Below, piece after piece: positions 8,745 through 17,282 of a DNA stretch of 64,000 nt. The translations under genes and the position numbers were made by a program. Each line of letters opens with the position of its first letter. The first letter of the stretch is position 1. Origin of the DNA: a bacterium (GTDB lineage: Bacteria > Myxococcota_A > Polyangia > Nannocystales > Nannocystaceae). Location of the stretch: positions 310,001 through 374,000 of the forward strand of contig JANSYI010000002.1 in NCBI GenBank assembly GCA_024742475.1, written 5' to 3'. The notes under the pieces were generated by a model that worked only from the letters and a program-made list of their open reading frames with translations, was not told where the DNA came from and did not search any database.

Positions 8745-9731
8745 ATGAAGGTACTCGCAGGAGACGTTGGCGGCACGAACACCCGGTTGGCCATTTGCGA
8801 GGTCAACGATGGCAAGGTGCTGCGGCTCGTCCACACGATCGAGCCCAGCGCGTCGCACGAATCTCTCGAAGAGATCATTCGCAACTTTGCATCCACCCAC
8901 GGGGCCGACGACGTGCGAGCGGTCTGCATCGGCCTGCCGGGCCCGGTGCGCGGTCGACGGGCACAGCTCACCAACCTCCCGTGGGTCGTCGATGCCGACG
9001 TCCTCGAGCGGGTGCTCGGGCTCCCGTCCATCACGCTGCTCAACGACCTCGAGGCCAACGCCCACGGCCTGAGCACGCTCGCCGACGCCGATTTCTCGGT
9101 CTTGCGCGAGGGCGCGCCGCTGCAAGGCGGCAACGCGGGGCTCGTCTCTGCCGGCACCGGCCTCGGCCAGGCCGGCATGCACTTCGTCCGCGGCAAGCTC
9201 TTCCCCTTCCCCACCGAAGGCGGCCACACGGACTTCGCCGCCAGCAACGACTTCGAGTGGGAGCTGTTCCAACACCTCGCGCGAACGCACGGCCACGTCA
9301 GCTGGGAGCGCATCGTCTCCGGGCCCGGGCTCGCTGCGCTGTACGAGTTCATCCTCGAGCGCGCCGGCGCCTCGGCCCCGCCGTGGTGGGATGAGGCCAA
9401 GGAGTCCAAGGAGCCGGCCGCCGCCATCGCGACGGCCGCCGACGAGGGCGACGAGCACGCCGACGTGGCCATCGATCACTTCCTGGGGTGCTACGGCGCC
9501 GAGGCGGGAAACTTCGCGCTCAAGATCTTGGCCACCGGGGGCATCTACCTCGGCGGGGGCATCGCCCCCAAACTCGCCAAGCGCATGAAGTCCTCGCGCT
9601 TCCTCGAGCGCTTCGACGACAAGGGCCGCATGCGCCACCTCGTCGAGCAGATCCCGATCCGGGTCGTGCTCAACGATTCGGCCGCGCTGCAGGGCGCGGC
9701 GCTCTACGCCGCCACCCACGCCGAGCCCTGA
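8745..9731 (+). CDS. glk: Glucokinase (Glk family)
   Basis: A 328-residue cytosolic ATP-dependent kinase converting glucose to glucose-6-phosphate. The N-terminal phosphate-binding loop GDVGGTNTRLAICEV, glucose-contact segment LLNDLEANAHGL, second phosphate loop SAGTGLGQAGM and the PFPTEGGHTDFA block are those of the proteobacterial Glk family rather than ROK kinases. The C-terminal adenosine motif GGIYLGGGIAPK is present. The ATG at 8745 starts the first beta-strand exactly and has GGAG close upstream (8737-8740); the frame is open upstream but that part does not look like glucokinase. It lies downstream of the transaldolase/glucose-6-phosphate isomerase fusion gene, its direct metabolic partner. 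Confidence 0.92.
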   Translation: MKVLAGDVGGTNTRLAICEVNDGKVLRLVHTIEPSASHESLEEIIRNFASTHGADDVRAVCIGLPGPVRGRRAQLTNLPWVVDADVLERVLGLPSITLLNDLEANAHGLSTLADADFSVLREGAPLQGGNAGLVSAGTGLGQAGMHFVRGKLFPFPTEGGHTDFAASNDFEWELFQHLARTHGHVSWERIVSGPGLAALYEFILERAGASAPPWWDEAKESKEPAAAIATAADEGDEHADVAIDHFLGCYGAEAGNFALKILATGGIYLGGGIAPKLAKRMKSSRFLERFDDKGRMRHLVEQIPIRVVLNDSAALQGAALYAATHAEP

Positions 9732-9802
9732 GCTCGAGGGGCCGGTGGCCTCGGACACACCCGCGGCCAACCCAACCGGGCGCCGTCGGGATAGAACGGG
9801 GC

Positions 9803-11161
9803 ATGCTCGCCACGTGGCTCCCCCTCGCGACGCTGGCTCTTTGGGCGCCCACCCATGAGACGGCCGTGCAGCGACACCACCGCAAGGGTGTGCACTGCAT
9901 GGATGTCATCGAGCGCAACGATTGCGCAATCGAGCAGTTCGAGCTCGTGCTCGACGAGGACACCCGAGAGCGCGAGCTGGTGACCGACGCGATGGTGCGG
10001 CTCATCCGGCTGTACCGAAAGGCAGGCGACGACGACGGACTGACGGGCGTGTTGCGGCGCTACTGGGACGTGGGCACGGCACGGCAGTCTCGAGGGCACC
10101 TCCCCTACGGCATGCGGTTCTTCTCCGCCGAGCTCGACGTCATGTTCGTCGGCGACATCGAGCGCGCACGCGAGGCTCCGTTCCTCCAGCGCACCAGCCC
10201 CCAGGCGGCGGAGTTCATCTTCACCTGCGACGACCAGCGCCGGGCCGACATCTTGATGACGCAGCGATGGCGCCGCGCCGAGCAAGTGGCGCAGCGGCGC
10301 GGCGTGAGCACGCAGCAGGCGTACTACGAGGCGTGGGATGAACGACGCGCCAAGCGGGCCAAACGCGACCGGTCGCGGGCCGAGCGGAAACCCGAGCGCG
10401 AAGCGGAGAAGGAAGCGTCGAAGGCCCCGATCTTCTCGGAGCTGCCCTGCGAGCTCGCCGAGCGCCTCGGGCAGGACAGCCTGCTGGGCTGGACGCGCAT
10501 CGCGGGGGCCGCGAGCCACCAGGACTATCGGCGCTCGATGATGATCGCGGAGATCCCCGACGTCCTGCCCCGCCTCTCCACGGGCGTCCGCGAGGGTGCC
10601 TTCGAGGTCGTCGGCCCCGACCACTGGACGATCGCCGACACCGAGTTCGCCGATCAGCCCGTGCACGTCGTCCGCGTCGATCTCGATCAGCTGCTCGTCG
10701 CGCGTGAGGACATGCTGGCGCCGGTCTTGGAGGCCGTCCGCAAGCGAAAGCGCCGCATGAACAAGGAGCTCGAGCGCCTCGCCCAGCAGATCCCCCGGGA
10801 CAGCGCGATGGTCTTCGCGATGACCCAGGCGGCGGTCGTCGGCAGCGGTTTTGGCGATATGCGGCAGGGGGCCTCCACGTTCTTGCAGGCCATCCTGCCC
10901 AAACCCAAGGGGCTGCAGGTCTCCGTGGCGATGGCGGACGTCGCCGGGATCTTCACCCGTGTGCCCACCAACAACCCGGTCAAGGGCCGGATGCTGGTCA
11001 ACCTGGCCACCACCGTGCTCGAAGGGCAGGCCCAGGACGACCCTGAGGCGGCGCGCATGCTCGAAAACCTCGACATCGCCGAGGCTGGCGATCGCCGGGC
11101 GCTGCTCGCCGCCTACCTGCTCGATGCGCAGCGGATGGCCGAGATGATGTGGGACGACTGA
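9803..11161 (+). CDS. Exported protein of unknown function
   Basis: A 452-residue protein starting with a probable signal peptide (MLATWLPLATLALWAPTHE). Residues about 20-120 look like a TPR-like helical region that includes CDDQRRADIL. A strongly charged linker follows at about 170-210 (RRAKRAKRDRSRAERKPERE). The second half is an alpha/beta region with no motif that I recognise (SAMVFAMTQAAVVGSGFGD, then VSVAMADVAGIFTRVP). The last part resembles a family of secreted myxobacterial proteins that I can only call hypothetical. The ATG at 9803 was chosen because it begins the export signal; the frame extends upstream into the glucokinase gene. No function is proposed. Confidence 0.65.
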   Translation: MLATWLPLATLALWAPTHETAVQRHHRKGVHCMDVIERNDCAIEQFELVLDEDTRERELVTDAMVRLIRLYRKAGDDDGLTGVLRRYWDVGTARQSRGHLPYGMRFFSAELDVMFVGDIERAREAPFLQRTSPQAAEFIFTCDDQRRADILMTQRWRRAEQVAQRRGVSTQQAYYEAWDERRAKRAKRDRSRAERKPEREAEKEASKAPIFSELPCELAERLGQDSLLGWTRIAGAASHQDYRRSMMIAEIPDVLPRLSTGVREGAFEVVGPDHWTIADTEFADQPVHVVRVDLDQLLVAREDMLAPVLEAVRKRKRRMNKELERLAQQIPRDSAMVFAMTQAAVVGSGFGDMRQGASTFLQAILPKPKGLQVSVAMADVAGIFTRVPTNNPVKGRMLVNLATTVLEGQAQDDPEAARMLENLDIAEAGDRRALLAAYLLDAQRMAEMMWDD

Positions 11162-11210
11162 CAGTTCCAACCGCCGGAATAAAGGGGCTTCGCAGCGGCC
11201 GGGGAGGCGC

Positions 11211-11216
11211 TATGCT
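11211..11216 (+). promoter_or_regulatory. Putative -10 element (TATGCT) for the acyl-CoA synthetase gene
   Basis: GC-TATGCT lies 17 nt before the ATG at 11234 in the 72-nt gap after the previous gene. No Shine-Dalgarno is visible in the short leader. Confidence 0.3.
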
Positions 11217-11233
11217 CTGCCGCGCTCGAACCT

Positions 11234-13069
11234 ATGTCGTTGGATATTCGAACCCTCGCCGAACTCCTCCACGCTCGCGCCGACGCGAGCCCCAATGACA
11301 TCGCGATTCGGACCAAGGTCGGTTCCACATGGGCTACGCGCTCGTGGAGCGAGCTTCGGGACCGGGCCGATGCGATCGCCGCGGGCATCCTCTCCGCGGT
11401 CGAGCTCGCAGACAACGACGTCATCGGCCTGCTCGGTCAGACCAGCGAAGACTGGCTCGCCTGCGACTTCGCCGGACTCAGCGTCGGCCTACAGACCGTC
11501 CCGATCTACGCGTCGCTGCTGCCCGAAGAGGTGGGCTATGCCCATGTCGACACGGGCATCAAGCTGCTCATCCTCGACGACAAGGCGCAGCTCGAGAAGG
11601 TCCGGACGATGCGCAAGGGCTTCAAGTTCTTCGATCGAGAGTACGCCGCTGACGAAGTGCTGCTGCAGCACATCGTCGTCATCGACCCGACGGGCATCGA
11701 GCCCGCAGACGACTGGGAGTCGCTCGAGACGCTCGAGTCGCGTGGCAAGAAGGAGCTGGACGATCGACGCGAGGACATGCTCCGCCGCCGCAAGGAGGCC
11801 AAGCCCGACCAGACCGCCACATACACGTACACCTCGGGAACCACGGGGCCCCCCAAGGCGGTCATTCAGACCCACGAGAACCACCTGTCGATGGCCCGCG
11901 CCGCGTCGTCGGCCGGCGTGCTCGACGACGGCATGCGCGAGGGCGGACTGTTCTTGTTCCTGCCGCTGGCCCACTCGTTCGGCCGTCTCATCCAGTTCTC
12001 GGGTCCCTTCAAGAACCTGCACCTGATCATCAGCTCGGTGCCCACGCTCGGCGAAGACCTCGGCGCCACGCGGCCAGGCTTCTTCCCCGGCGCCCCGCGG
12101 GTGTTCGAGAAGATGAAGGCCAAGATCGAAAACGCCGTCGCCGGCGCGCCCCCGATCCGCCAGTCGCTGTTCCACTGGGCCGTCGGCGTAGGCAAGGAGA
12201 CCGTCCCGTATCGATGCGAGGGCAAGCCTCTGCCGCTGCTGCTCGGCCTCAAGAACGCGCTCGCCGACAAGCTGGTGCTCTCCAAGCTGCGCGCGCGCCT
12301 CGGCTTCGACCGGGCCTTCGCGCTGCTGTCCGGATCGGCGCCGCTCGACCCCGACGTGCACACGTTCTTCCTGGCCATGGGACTCGACCTGCTCGAGGCG
12401 TATGGCCTCACCGAGACGTGCCCCGGCCTCACGGCCAACCTCCCGGGCAAGATCAAGATCGGCACGGTCGGTCCTCCGCTCCCGGCGGTCGAGATCAAGA
12501 TCGCCGACGACGGCGAAATCCTGGCCAAGGGTCCCAACATCACCGCGGGCTACCTCAACCGCCCCGAGGCCACCGAGGCCGCGTTCAACGACGGCTGGTT
12601 CTGCACCGGTGACCTCGGCGCCCAGGACAGCGATGGCTTCGTGAAGATCACCGGCCGCAAGAAGGAGCTGATCAAGACCTCGGGCGGCAAGTACGTCGCG
12701 CCGGCCAAGATCGAAGGCCAGCTCAAGGGCCTGCCCATCGTGCAAGAGGCCGTCGTCGTCGGCGACCGCCGCAACTACTGCGTGTGTCTCATCTCGGTCG
12801 ACCCCGAGGAGCTCGAAGAGTTCGCCAAACAAAAGGGCATCGACGCCAAGACCGACCACCCCGACGTCAAGAAGGCGATCGAGGACCACGTCAGCAAGGT
12901 CAACGGAGGCCTCGCCAGCTTCGAGAGCATCAAGTACTGGAGCCTCACGCCCGAGCCGCTCTCGATCGACAACGGGCTGCTCACCGCGTCGCTCAAGGTC
13001 AAGCGCAACGTCGTCGAGGAGCGCTACGCCGAGCTGATCGACGGCATGTACACCAGCGGCAAGAAGTAG
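11234..13069 (+). CDS. fadD: Long-chain fatty-acid--CoA ligase
   Basis: A 611-residue AMP-forming ligase that activates long-chain fatty acids with ATP and CoA, feeding beta-oxidation or lipid synthesis. The P-loop-like motif TYTSGTTGPPKAVIQTHEN (about residue 200), the A5-type motif EAYGLTETCPG, the A7/A8 region GYLNRPEATEAAFNDGWF followed by TGDLG, and GRKKELIKTSGGKYVAP are all intact. The C-terminal catalytic lysine region is replaced by the long-chain-type ending around LKVKRNVVEERYAELIDGMY. Length fits long-chain acyl-CoA synthetases of this branch (about 600). It stands alone between an upstream unknown gene and a convergent GAF-domain gene 15 nt downstream. Confidence 0.9.
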   Translation: MSLDIRTLAELLHARADASPNDIAIRTKVGSTWATRSWSELRDRADAIAAGILSAVELADNDVIGLLGQTSEDWLACDFAGLSVGLQTVPIYASLLPEEVGYAHVDTGIKLLILDDKAQLEKVRTMRKGFKFFDREYAADEVLLQHIVVIDPTGIEPADDWESLETLESRGKKELDDRREDMLRRRKEAKPDQTATYTYTSGTTGPPKAVIQTHENHLSMARAASSAGVLDDGMREGGLFLFLPLAHSFGRLIQFSGPFKNLHLIISSVPTLGEDLGATRPGFFPGAPRVFEKMKAKIENAVAGAPPIRQSLFHWAVGVGKETVPYRCEGKPLPLLLGLKNALADKLVLSKLRARLGFDRAFALLSGSAPLDPDVHTFFLAMGLDLLEAYGLTETCPGLTANLPGKIKIGTVGPPLPAVEIKIADDGEILAKGPNITAGYLNRPEATEAAFNDGWFCTGDLGAQDSDGFVKITGRKKELIKTSGGKYVAPAKIEGQLKGLPIVQEAVVVGDRRNYCVCLISVDPEELEEFAKQKGIDAKTDHPDVKKAIEDHVSKVNGGLASFESIKYWSLTPEPLSIDNGLLTASLKVKRNVVEERYAELIDGMYTSGKK

Positions 13070-13084
13070 CCCGCGAGGAGGCTG

Positions 13085-13492
13085 CTAGAGCTCGACGCTC
13101 TGGGCGTCTTCGGCGAGCTGCTCGAGCAACGACTCGGGCAGCTCGCGATCGTCCATCCATGCCAGGCCGACGACCGCCGTGCACCCCTGCCTCGTGACGG
13201 GCAGCGCCACAGCGGCCTGGGCCTGCACAGCCTTGGCACCGGGCCGAACATCGCCCGTGGCATCGGTCTGCAGATTGCAGGTCGAGACCGGCTCTGCGCG
13301 CTCGAGCGCGAGCCCTGCCATGCCCTTGCCTCGCGGCACCTTGGCCGTGATCTCCTGCACCTTGGGCGGAATGTTGACCGCCGCCCGCAGCGCCAGGAGG
13401 TCGGGGTCGTGCTCGAGGGTGACGTGCACGGTGCCGGCAACGGCGCCATGACGCCCGAGGAAGGCCTTCAACCACGCTTCGGTCACGCTCAT
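13085..13492 (-). CDS. Small GAF-domain protein
   Basis: A 135-residue soluble protein that appears to be a single GAF domain. The pattern VRPGAKAVQAQAAVALPVTR followed by AVVGLAWMDDRELPESLLEQL is the usual GAF strand-helix order, and GKGMAGLALERAEPVSTCN matches the loop over the ligand pocket. No output domain is attached, so it probably signals through a partner or is a free methionine sulfoxide reductase-like or ligand-sensing module; the latter functions are not shown. It is divergent from eboD with only 59 nt between start codons, and both starts have a -10-like hexamer at 7-8 nt. Co-regulation with the ebo genes is possible. Confidence 0.7.
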   Translation of the reverse strand: MSVTEAWLKAFLGRHGAVAGTVHVTLEHDPDLLALRAAVNIPPKVQEITAKVPRGKGMAGLALERAEPVSTCNLQTDATGDVRPGAKAVQAQAAVALPVTRQGCTAVVGLAWMDDRELPESLLEQLAEDAQSVEL

Positions 13493-13500
13493 CGGCGAGC

Positions 13501-13544
13501 ACCATAGCAGCCCGGGGGCCGCGCGAACGGCATCGCGCTATCCT
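13501..13544. promoter_or_regulatory. Divergent -10 elements between GAF gene and eboD
   Basis: On the minus strand TATGGT (13506-13501) ends 8 nt before the ATG at 13492; on the plus strand TATCCT (13539-13544) ends 7 nt before the ATG at 13552. Both are preceded by GC. No Shine-Dalgarno is seen for either gene, which suggests back-to-back promoters giving nearly leaderless mRNAs. Confidence 0.45.
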
Positions 13545-13551
13545 CCGCCGA

Positions 13552-14718
13552 ATGGCGACGGCGCCCGACCCCTCCGCGATGCACGTGCAGCGGTTCAGCG
13601 TGCCGTTCGAGTACCCGGTGGTGTTCACCGACGGCGTGCTCGACCCCAGCAACGGCACCCTCGCCTGGGCGCTCGATCAAAGCGGCGCCGGCAGGGCTCC
13701 GCGCGCGCTGTTCGTCGCCGACGACGGCCTCGCGGCCTGCTGGCCTACGCTCGCGGACGACGTCGCCGCCTACGCGGCCGCGCATGACATCGAGGTGGAC
13801 GCGCCCCTTCGGCTCGTCCCCGGCGGCGAGGCGGCCAAACGCGACACCTCGACCGTCGACGCCGTCTTGGAGTGGATCGCCCAAGCGCGCCTCGATCGCC
13901 ACGCCTACGTCGTCGCGCTCGGCGGTGGCGCAATGCTCGACGCCGTGGGCTATGCCGCCGCGCTCGCCCACCGTGGGGTCCGCCTCATCCGCATCCCCAC
14001 CACCGTCCTCGCGCAGAACGACGCAGGCGTCGGGGTCAAGAACGGCATCAACGCCTTCGGCAGCAAGAACTTCCTGGGCACGTTCGTCCCCCCGCACGCG
14101 GTCCTCAACGACATCCGTTGGATCGGGACCCTGCCCGACCGCGATCGCGTGGCGGGCGTCGCCGAAGCGATCAAGGTCGGCCTGATCCGCGACCGCAGCT
14201 TCTTCGAGTGGCTCGAGTCTTCCGCGAGCGCGCTCGGGTCGGGTGAGCCGGGCGCAACCGCCACGATGATCCGGCGCTGCGCAGAGCTCCACCTTCAGCA
14301 CATCGCATCGAGCGGCGACCCCTTTGAGCGGGGCAGCGCGCGTCCGCTCGACTACGGCCACTGGTCTGCCCACAAGCTCGAGCTGCTGTCCGGACACACG
14401 CTTCGCCACGGCGAGGCCGTCTCGATCGGCATGCTGCTCGATGCACAGTACGCGGTCCTCGAAGGCTTCCTGAGCTCCGCCGCCTTCGATCGCGTCCGCT
14501 CGCTCCTCGTGGGCGTCGGGTTGCCCATCTGGCACGACGCGCTCGACCGCCCCGAGCAGGTCCTGTGCGGCCTCGAAGAGTTTCGCGAGCACCTCGGCGG
14601 CGAGCTGACGATCACCCTCCTGCGCGATCTCGGGCGCGGGGTCGAGGTGCATGCGATCGACACGGACCGAATGCGCGAGTCGATTGGCCGCCTCCGCGCG
14701 CTTCGAATCGCATCATGA
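13552..14718 (+). CDS. eboD: EboD: 3-dehydroquinate synthase-like sugar phosphate cyclase
   Basis: A 388-residue member of the sugar-phosphate-cyclase (AroB-like) superfamily and the EboD component of the ebo pathway. The NAD-binding glycine loop VALGGGAMLDAVGYAA is followed by the PTTVLAQNDAGVGVKNGIN block (Lys in substrate binding). Metal ligands are expected in AEAIKVGLI (Glu), DYGHWSAHKLE (His) and LRHGEAVSIGM (His). AroB proper has GHTFGHAIE; here it is GHWSAHKLE, and the spacing differs from house-keeping AroB, which supports a dedicated EboD role. In the known ebo clusters EboD is thought to build a cyclised sugar-derived compound; its product is not established. It is the first gene of eboD-eboE-eboC and its stop overlaps the eboE ATG. 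Confidence 0.88.
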   Translation: MATAPDPSAMHVQRFSVPFEYPVVFTDGVLDPSNGTLAWALDQSGAGRAPRALFVADDGLAACWPTLADDVAAYAAAHDIEVDAPLRLVPGGEAAKRDTSTVDAVLEWIAQARLDRHAYVVALGGGAMLDAVGYAAALAHRGVRLIRIPTTVLAQNDAGVGVKNGINAFGSKNFLGTFVPPHAVLNDIRWIGTLPDRDRVAGVAEAIKVGLIRDRSFFEWLESSASALGSGEPGATATMIRRCAELHLQHIASSGDPFERGSARPLDYGHWSAHKLELLSGHTLRHGEAVSIGMLLDAQYAVLEGFLSSAAFDRVRSLLVGVGLPIWHDALDRPEQVLCGLEEFREHLGGELTITLLRDLGRGVEVHAIDTDRMRESIGRLRALRIAS

Positions 14719-15905
14719 AGCTCGACGCACATGCGCACCTGACCTACTGCTCCAACATCCATCCCGCGCAGACGTGGGAGGAGGTCAGGGCCGCCCTCGC
14801 TCTGCACGTGCCGCAGATTCGCGAGCGGCTCGGCCATCGCGGCGCGTTCGGACTGGGCCTGCGATTGTCTGCTCAGGCCGCGCGCGCCCTTCGTGCTCCC
14901 GATGCCTTGTCTGCCTTTCGCGAGTGGATGGCCGAGGAGGACGCATATGTGTTCACGCTCAACGGGTTCCCCTACGGGCCCTTTCACGGGACACCCGTGA
15001 AGCAAAGCGTCTATCGGCCGGATTGGTCGACCGCCGAGCGCTGCGAATACACCGCCGACCTGATCCACGTCCTCACGCAACTCGTGCCCGAGGGCGTCGA
15101 GGGCTCGATCAGCACCGTTCCTGGCGGTTTTCGGCACGATCCCGGGGCCCGCCAGCCCGAAACCATGGCCCGCAACCTCGTCGCCGCGGCGCATGACTGT
15201 TGGCAACACGCCCAGCGTTCGGGCACTCGACTGTGCGTTGCACTCGAGCCCGAGCCCATGTGCATGCTCGAGACCACCGAAGAAGCGGCGTCCTTCTTTT
15301 GCCGACACCTCTTCTCCAAGCATGCGGTCGAACATTTCGTGCGCCTCGCTGGCTGCACGCGGTCGGACGCCGAGCGTGCCCTCCATGCGCACTTGGGGGT
15401 CTGCTTCGATACCTGTCACGCCGCCGTGGAATACGAGGACCCACGCGCCGGGCCAGCGCGCCTCGAGGCGGAGGGAATCCGCATCGCAAAGGTCCAGGTG
15501 ACCGCCGGCCTCGAGCTGCACCGACCCGACGCGCAGGGGCTCGCACGCCTCGAGGCGTTCGCCGAAGACGTGTACCTACATCAGGTCGTCATTCGGGCGC
15601 CCGATGGCCTCGTGCGGCTGCTCGACCTCCCCGAAGCGCTCTCGCGGGCCCGTCGGGGCGCGCTTCCCGACGGTCCTTGGCGCGTCCACCTGCACGTCCC
15701 GGTGTTCAGCGAGCTCGAGCCCCCACTGCGCGCGACCACGCAGTTCATTCGCGATGCGATGCCCGACCTGCGCGCACGCTCGCATCATTTCGAGGTCGAA
15801 ACGTACACCTGGGATGTACTCCCGCCTTCGCTCCGTACCCGCTCCCTCGACGCCTCGGTCGCCGAGGAGCTGCGCTGGGCCAGCAACACGTGGCATTCCG
15901 CATGA
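14715..15905 (+). CDS. eboE: EboE: TIM-barrel metabolite traffic protein
   Basis: A 396-residue protein of the xylose-isomerase-like TIM-barrel superfamily, assigned to EboE. It begins MKLDAHAHLTYCSNIHPAQT and has the family hallmarks TWEEVRAAL, LSAQAARAL, NGFPYGPFHGTPVK and LGVCFDTCHAAVEYE, in which the barrel His/Asp/Glu residues (VALEPEP, FDTCH) would hold a divalent metal. EboE is predicted to isomerise or epimerise a sugar-like intermediate; the actual substrate is unknown. The ATG at 14715 overlaps the eboD stop (ATGA), and its own stop overlaps the eboC ATG in the same way, so the three genes are tightly coupled. Confidence 0.88.
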   Translation: MKLDAHAHLTYCSNIHPAQTWEEVRAALALHVPQIRERLGHRGAFGLGLRLSAQAARALRAPDALSAFREWMAEEDAYVFTLNGFPYGPFHGTPVKQSVYRPDWSTAERCEYTADLIHVLTQLVPEGVEGSISTVPGGFRHDPGARQPETMARNLVAAAHDCWQHAQRSGTRLCVALEPEPMCMLETTEEAASFFCRHLFSKHAVEHFVRLAGCTRSDAERALHAHLGVCFDTCHAAVEYEDPRAGPARLEAEGIRIAKVQVTAGLELHRPDAQGLARLEAFAEDVYLHQVVIRAPDGLVRLLDLPEALSRARRGALPDGPWRVHLHVPVFSELEPPLRATTQFIRDAMPDLRARSHHFEVETYTWDVLPPSLRTRSLDASVAEELRWASNTWHSA

Positions 15906-16750
15906 AACTCGACACGGCTCTCAAGCTCGGACGCACGTCCAATCTCCCCACCGTATGCACCAACGTCTTCGCTGGAGCCGTCCTCGCAGGCGGGTCCCTC
16001 GAGCCCATGACGCTGGCCCTCGCAGTCCTTGCAGCCTGCGCGCTGTACGAGGGCGGCATGTTTCTCAACGACGCCTTCGATGCCGAAATCGACGCGCAGG
16101 AACGGCCTGAACGCCCGATCCCCGCCGGAGACGTCTCGCGATCCACCGTGTGGCGCTTTGGCTATGGTTTCCTGGGTTTGGGCGTGGTGCTCGCCTTCGT
16201 GGCTCGACCATCTGCAGGTCTCGCGGCGTTGGCGACGAGCGGTGCGATCGTCATCTACGACGCACGGCACAAACGCAGTGCACTGAGTCCACTGGTCATG
16301 GGTCTGTGTCGCTTCGGTGTCTATGCGATCGGAGGATTTGCGGCGACCCACAGTCCCGACCCCGCGCTGTGGCTCGGCGCGCTGCTGCTGTTGGGATACG
16401 TCCTGGGATTGACGTACGTCGCCCGCTTCGAAAACAGCGGGGGAATCGGCCGCTGGGGGCCCCTGCTCGGGCTCGCAGCGCCCCTGCTGCTCGTCCTCGC
16501 CACGTGGTCCGGCGCCCCCCTGCTGCGCTCCTTCTTGGGCGGATACGCTCTGTGGGTCCAAAGAGCGATCTCCCAAGTTCGAAGCGGCAAACCCGGGGAA
16601 ATCCGTGCAGCGGTTGGAGGATTGATCGCGGGCATTTCACTGCTCGATGCTCTTCTGTTGGCGAATTCGGGCGCTACGGGCCTCGCAATGGCCTGCATCG
16701 TCGCCTTCGGGGTTTGCCTTGCTGGGCAATCGCGAATCGCAGGAACCTGA
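15902..16750 (+). CDS. eboC: EboC: UbiA-family prenyltransferase-like membrane protein
   Basis: A 282-residue inner-membrane protein with about eight membrane segments, of the UbiA prenyltransferase superfamily and the EboC branch. The first aspartate-rich motif is NDAFDAEIDAQERPERPIP (about residues 57-75), with N-D-x-x-D replacing the usual NDxxD in the expected position; the second is YDARHKRSALSPLVMG (about 117-132). UbiA enzymes transfer prenyl groups from polyprenyl diphosphates, so EboC probably prenylates an ebo intermediate or carries it across the membrane. By eye the region is less GC-rich than its neighbours. The start overlaps the eboE stop (ATGA). Confidence 0.88.
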   Translation: MKLDTALKLGRTSNLPTVCTNVFAGAVLAGGSLEPMTLALAVLAACALYEGGMFLNDAFDAEIDAQERPERPIPAGDVSRSTVWRFGYGFLGLGVVLAFVARPSAGLAALATSGAIVIYDARHKRSALSPLVMGLCRFGVYAIGGFAATHSPDPALWLGALLLLGYVLGLTYVARFENSGGIGRWGPLLGLAAPLLLVLATWSGAPLLRSFLGGYALWVQRAISQVRSGKPGEIRAAVGGLIAGISLLDALLLANSGATGLAMACIVAFGVCLAGQSRIAGT

Positions 16751-16759
16751 GGACAACCA

Positions 16760-16788
16760 TTGCGAATGCGCCACTGAACCGTTACACA
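16760..16788 (+). promoter_or_regulatory. Putative sigma-70 type promoter for the winged-helix gene
   Basis: TTGCGA (16760-16765), a 17-bp spacer and TACACA (16783-16788, followed by T) form a promoter-like pair just downstream of eboC. The hexamer ends 6 nt before the ATG at 16795, again without a Shine-Dalgarno. Confidence 0.4.
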
Positions 16789-16794
16789 TCCGTC

Positions 16795-17214
16795 ATGGCT
16801 CAGTCTCCATTGGAAGAGTTCGTCGGTTCGATGACGCTCTCCGAACTCGCGGACCGAAGTGGAAAGTCGGTCACTCAGATCATCGCGTGGGCGCTCCCGG
16901 GGAAATCGGGCGCGAGCAAGTCTCCATCCCGCCCGGCCGCCAAGAAGCCAGGCCCCAAGCCCTCCTCGGGAGCAAGCAAGGGTGGCAAAGGCGGCAAGCT
17001 CGTCAACACGCGCACGCCCGAAGGCCGGGCCGCCTACGACGCCGCCGTCTACGATGCGGTCTCCGCGGCAGGCAAACCCGTCGGCTCGTCCGCGCTTCGC
17101 AAGAAGGTCGGCGGCACGCCGCTTCAGCTTCGCACGTCCCTCAACCGCCTCATCGAGGACAAGAAGGTGACGTACGAAGGCAAGGCTCGCGCCACGCGAT
17201 ACTCGCTGCGCTAG
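16795..17214 (+). CDS. Small winged-helix-like DNA-binding protein with basic linker
   Basis: A 139-residue soluble protein. Residues 1-35 form a small helical domain (EEFVGSMTLSELADRSGKSV). Residues 40-75 are a Lys/Pro/Gly/Ser-rich flexible linker (AAKKPGPKPSSG) resembling AT-hook or histone H1 tails. The last 60 residues look like a winged helix-turn-helix: two helices, then SALRKKVGGTPLQLRTSLNR as the recognition part and VTYEGKARATRYSLR as the wing. It could be a nucleoid-associated protein or a regulator; its position between eboC and the methyltransferase gene makes local regulation possible but unproven. It has its own promoter-like element, so it need not be in the eboDEC transcript. 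Confidence 0.65.
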   Translation: MAQSPLEEFVGSMTLSELADRSGKSVTQIIAWALPGKSGASKSPSRPAAKKPGPKPSSGASKGGKGGKLVNTRTPEGRAAYDAAVYDAVSAAGKPVGSSALRKKVGGTPLQLRTSLNRLIEDKKVTYEGKARATRYSLR

Positions 17215-17246
17215 CGCTCACATTCACCACCGCATCGGCGGTGTTC

Positions 17247-17282
17247 GAGAGCCAGACGTCTCATAGCGAGCGTCTGGCTCTC
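17247..17282. terminator. 12-bp hairpin between convergent genes
   Basis: Perfect inverted repeat GAGAGCCAGACG / CGTCTGGCTCTC with a 12-nt loop. It spans the 3' end of the winged-helix gene and the last codons and stop of the convergent methyltransferase gene. It has no U-tract, but its placement fits a bidirectional terminator. Confidence 0.55.

Noticed and set aside
5432..9472. Very long open frame on the minus strand (over 1300 codons)
   Set aside because: It is antisense to tal-pgi and glk, is low-complexity Asp/Gly/Val/Arg and lacks any domain; an effect of GC-rich third positions.
16795..17214. Classic AT-hook/HMGA protein
   Set aside because: The Lys/Pro/Gly linker lacks a clear PRGRP core; a winged-helix end explains it better.
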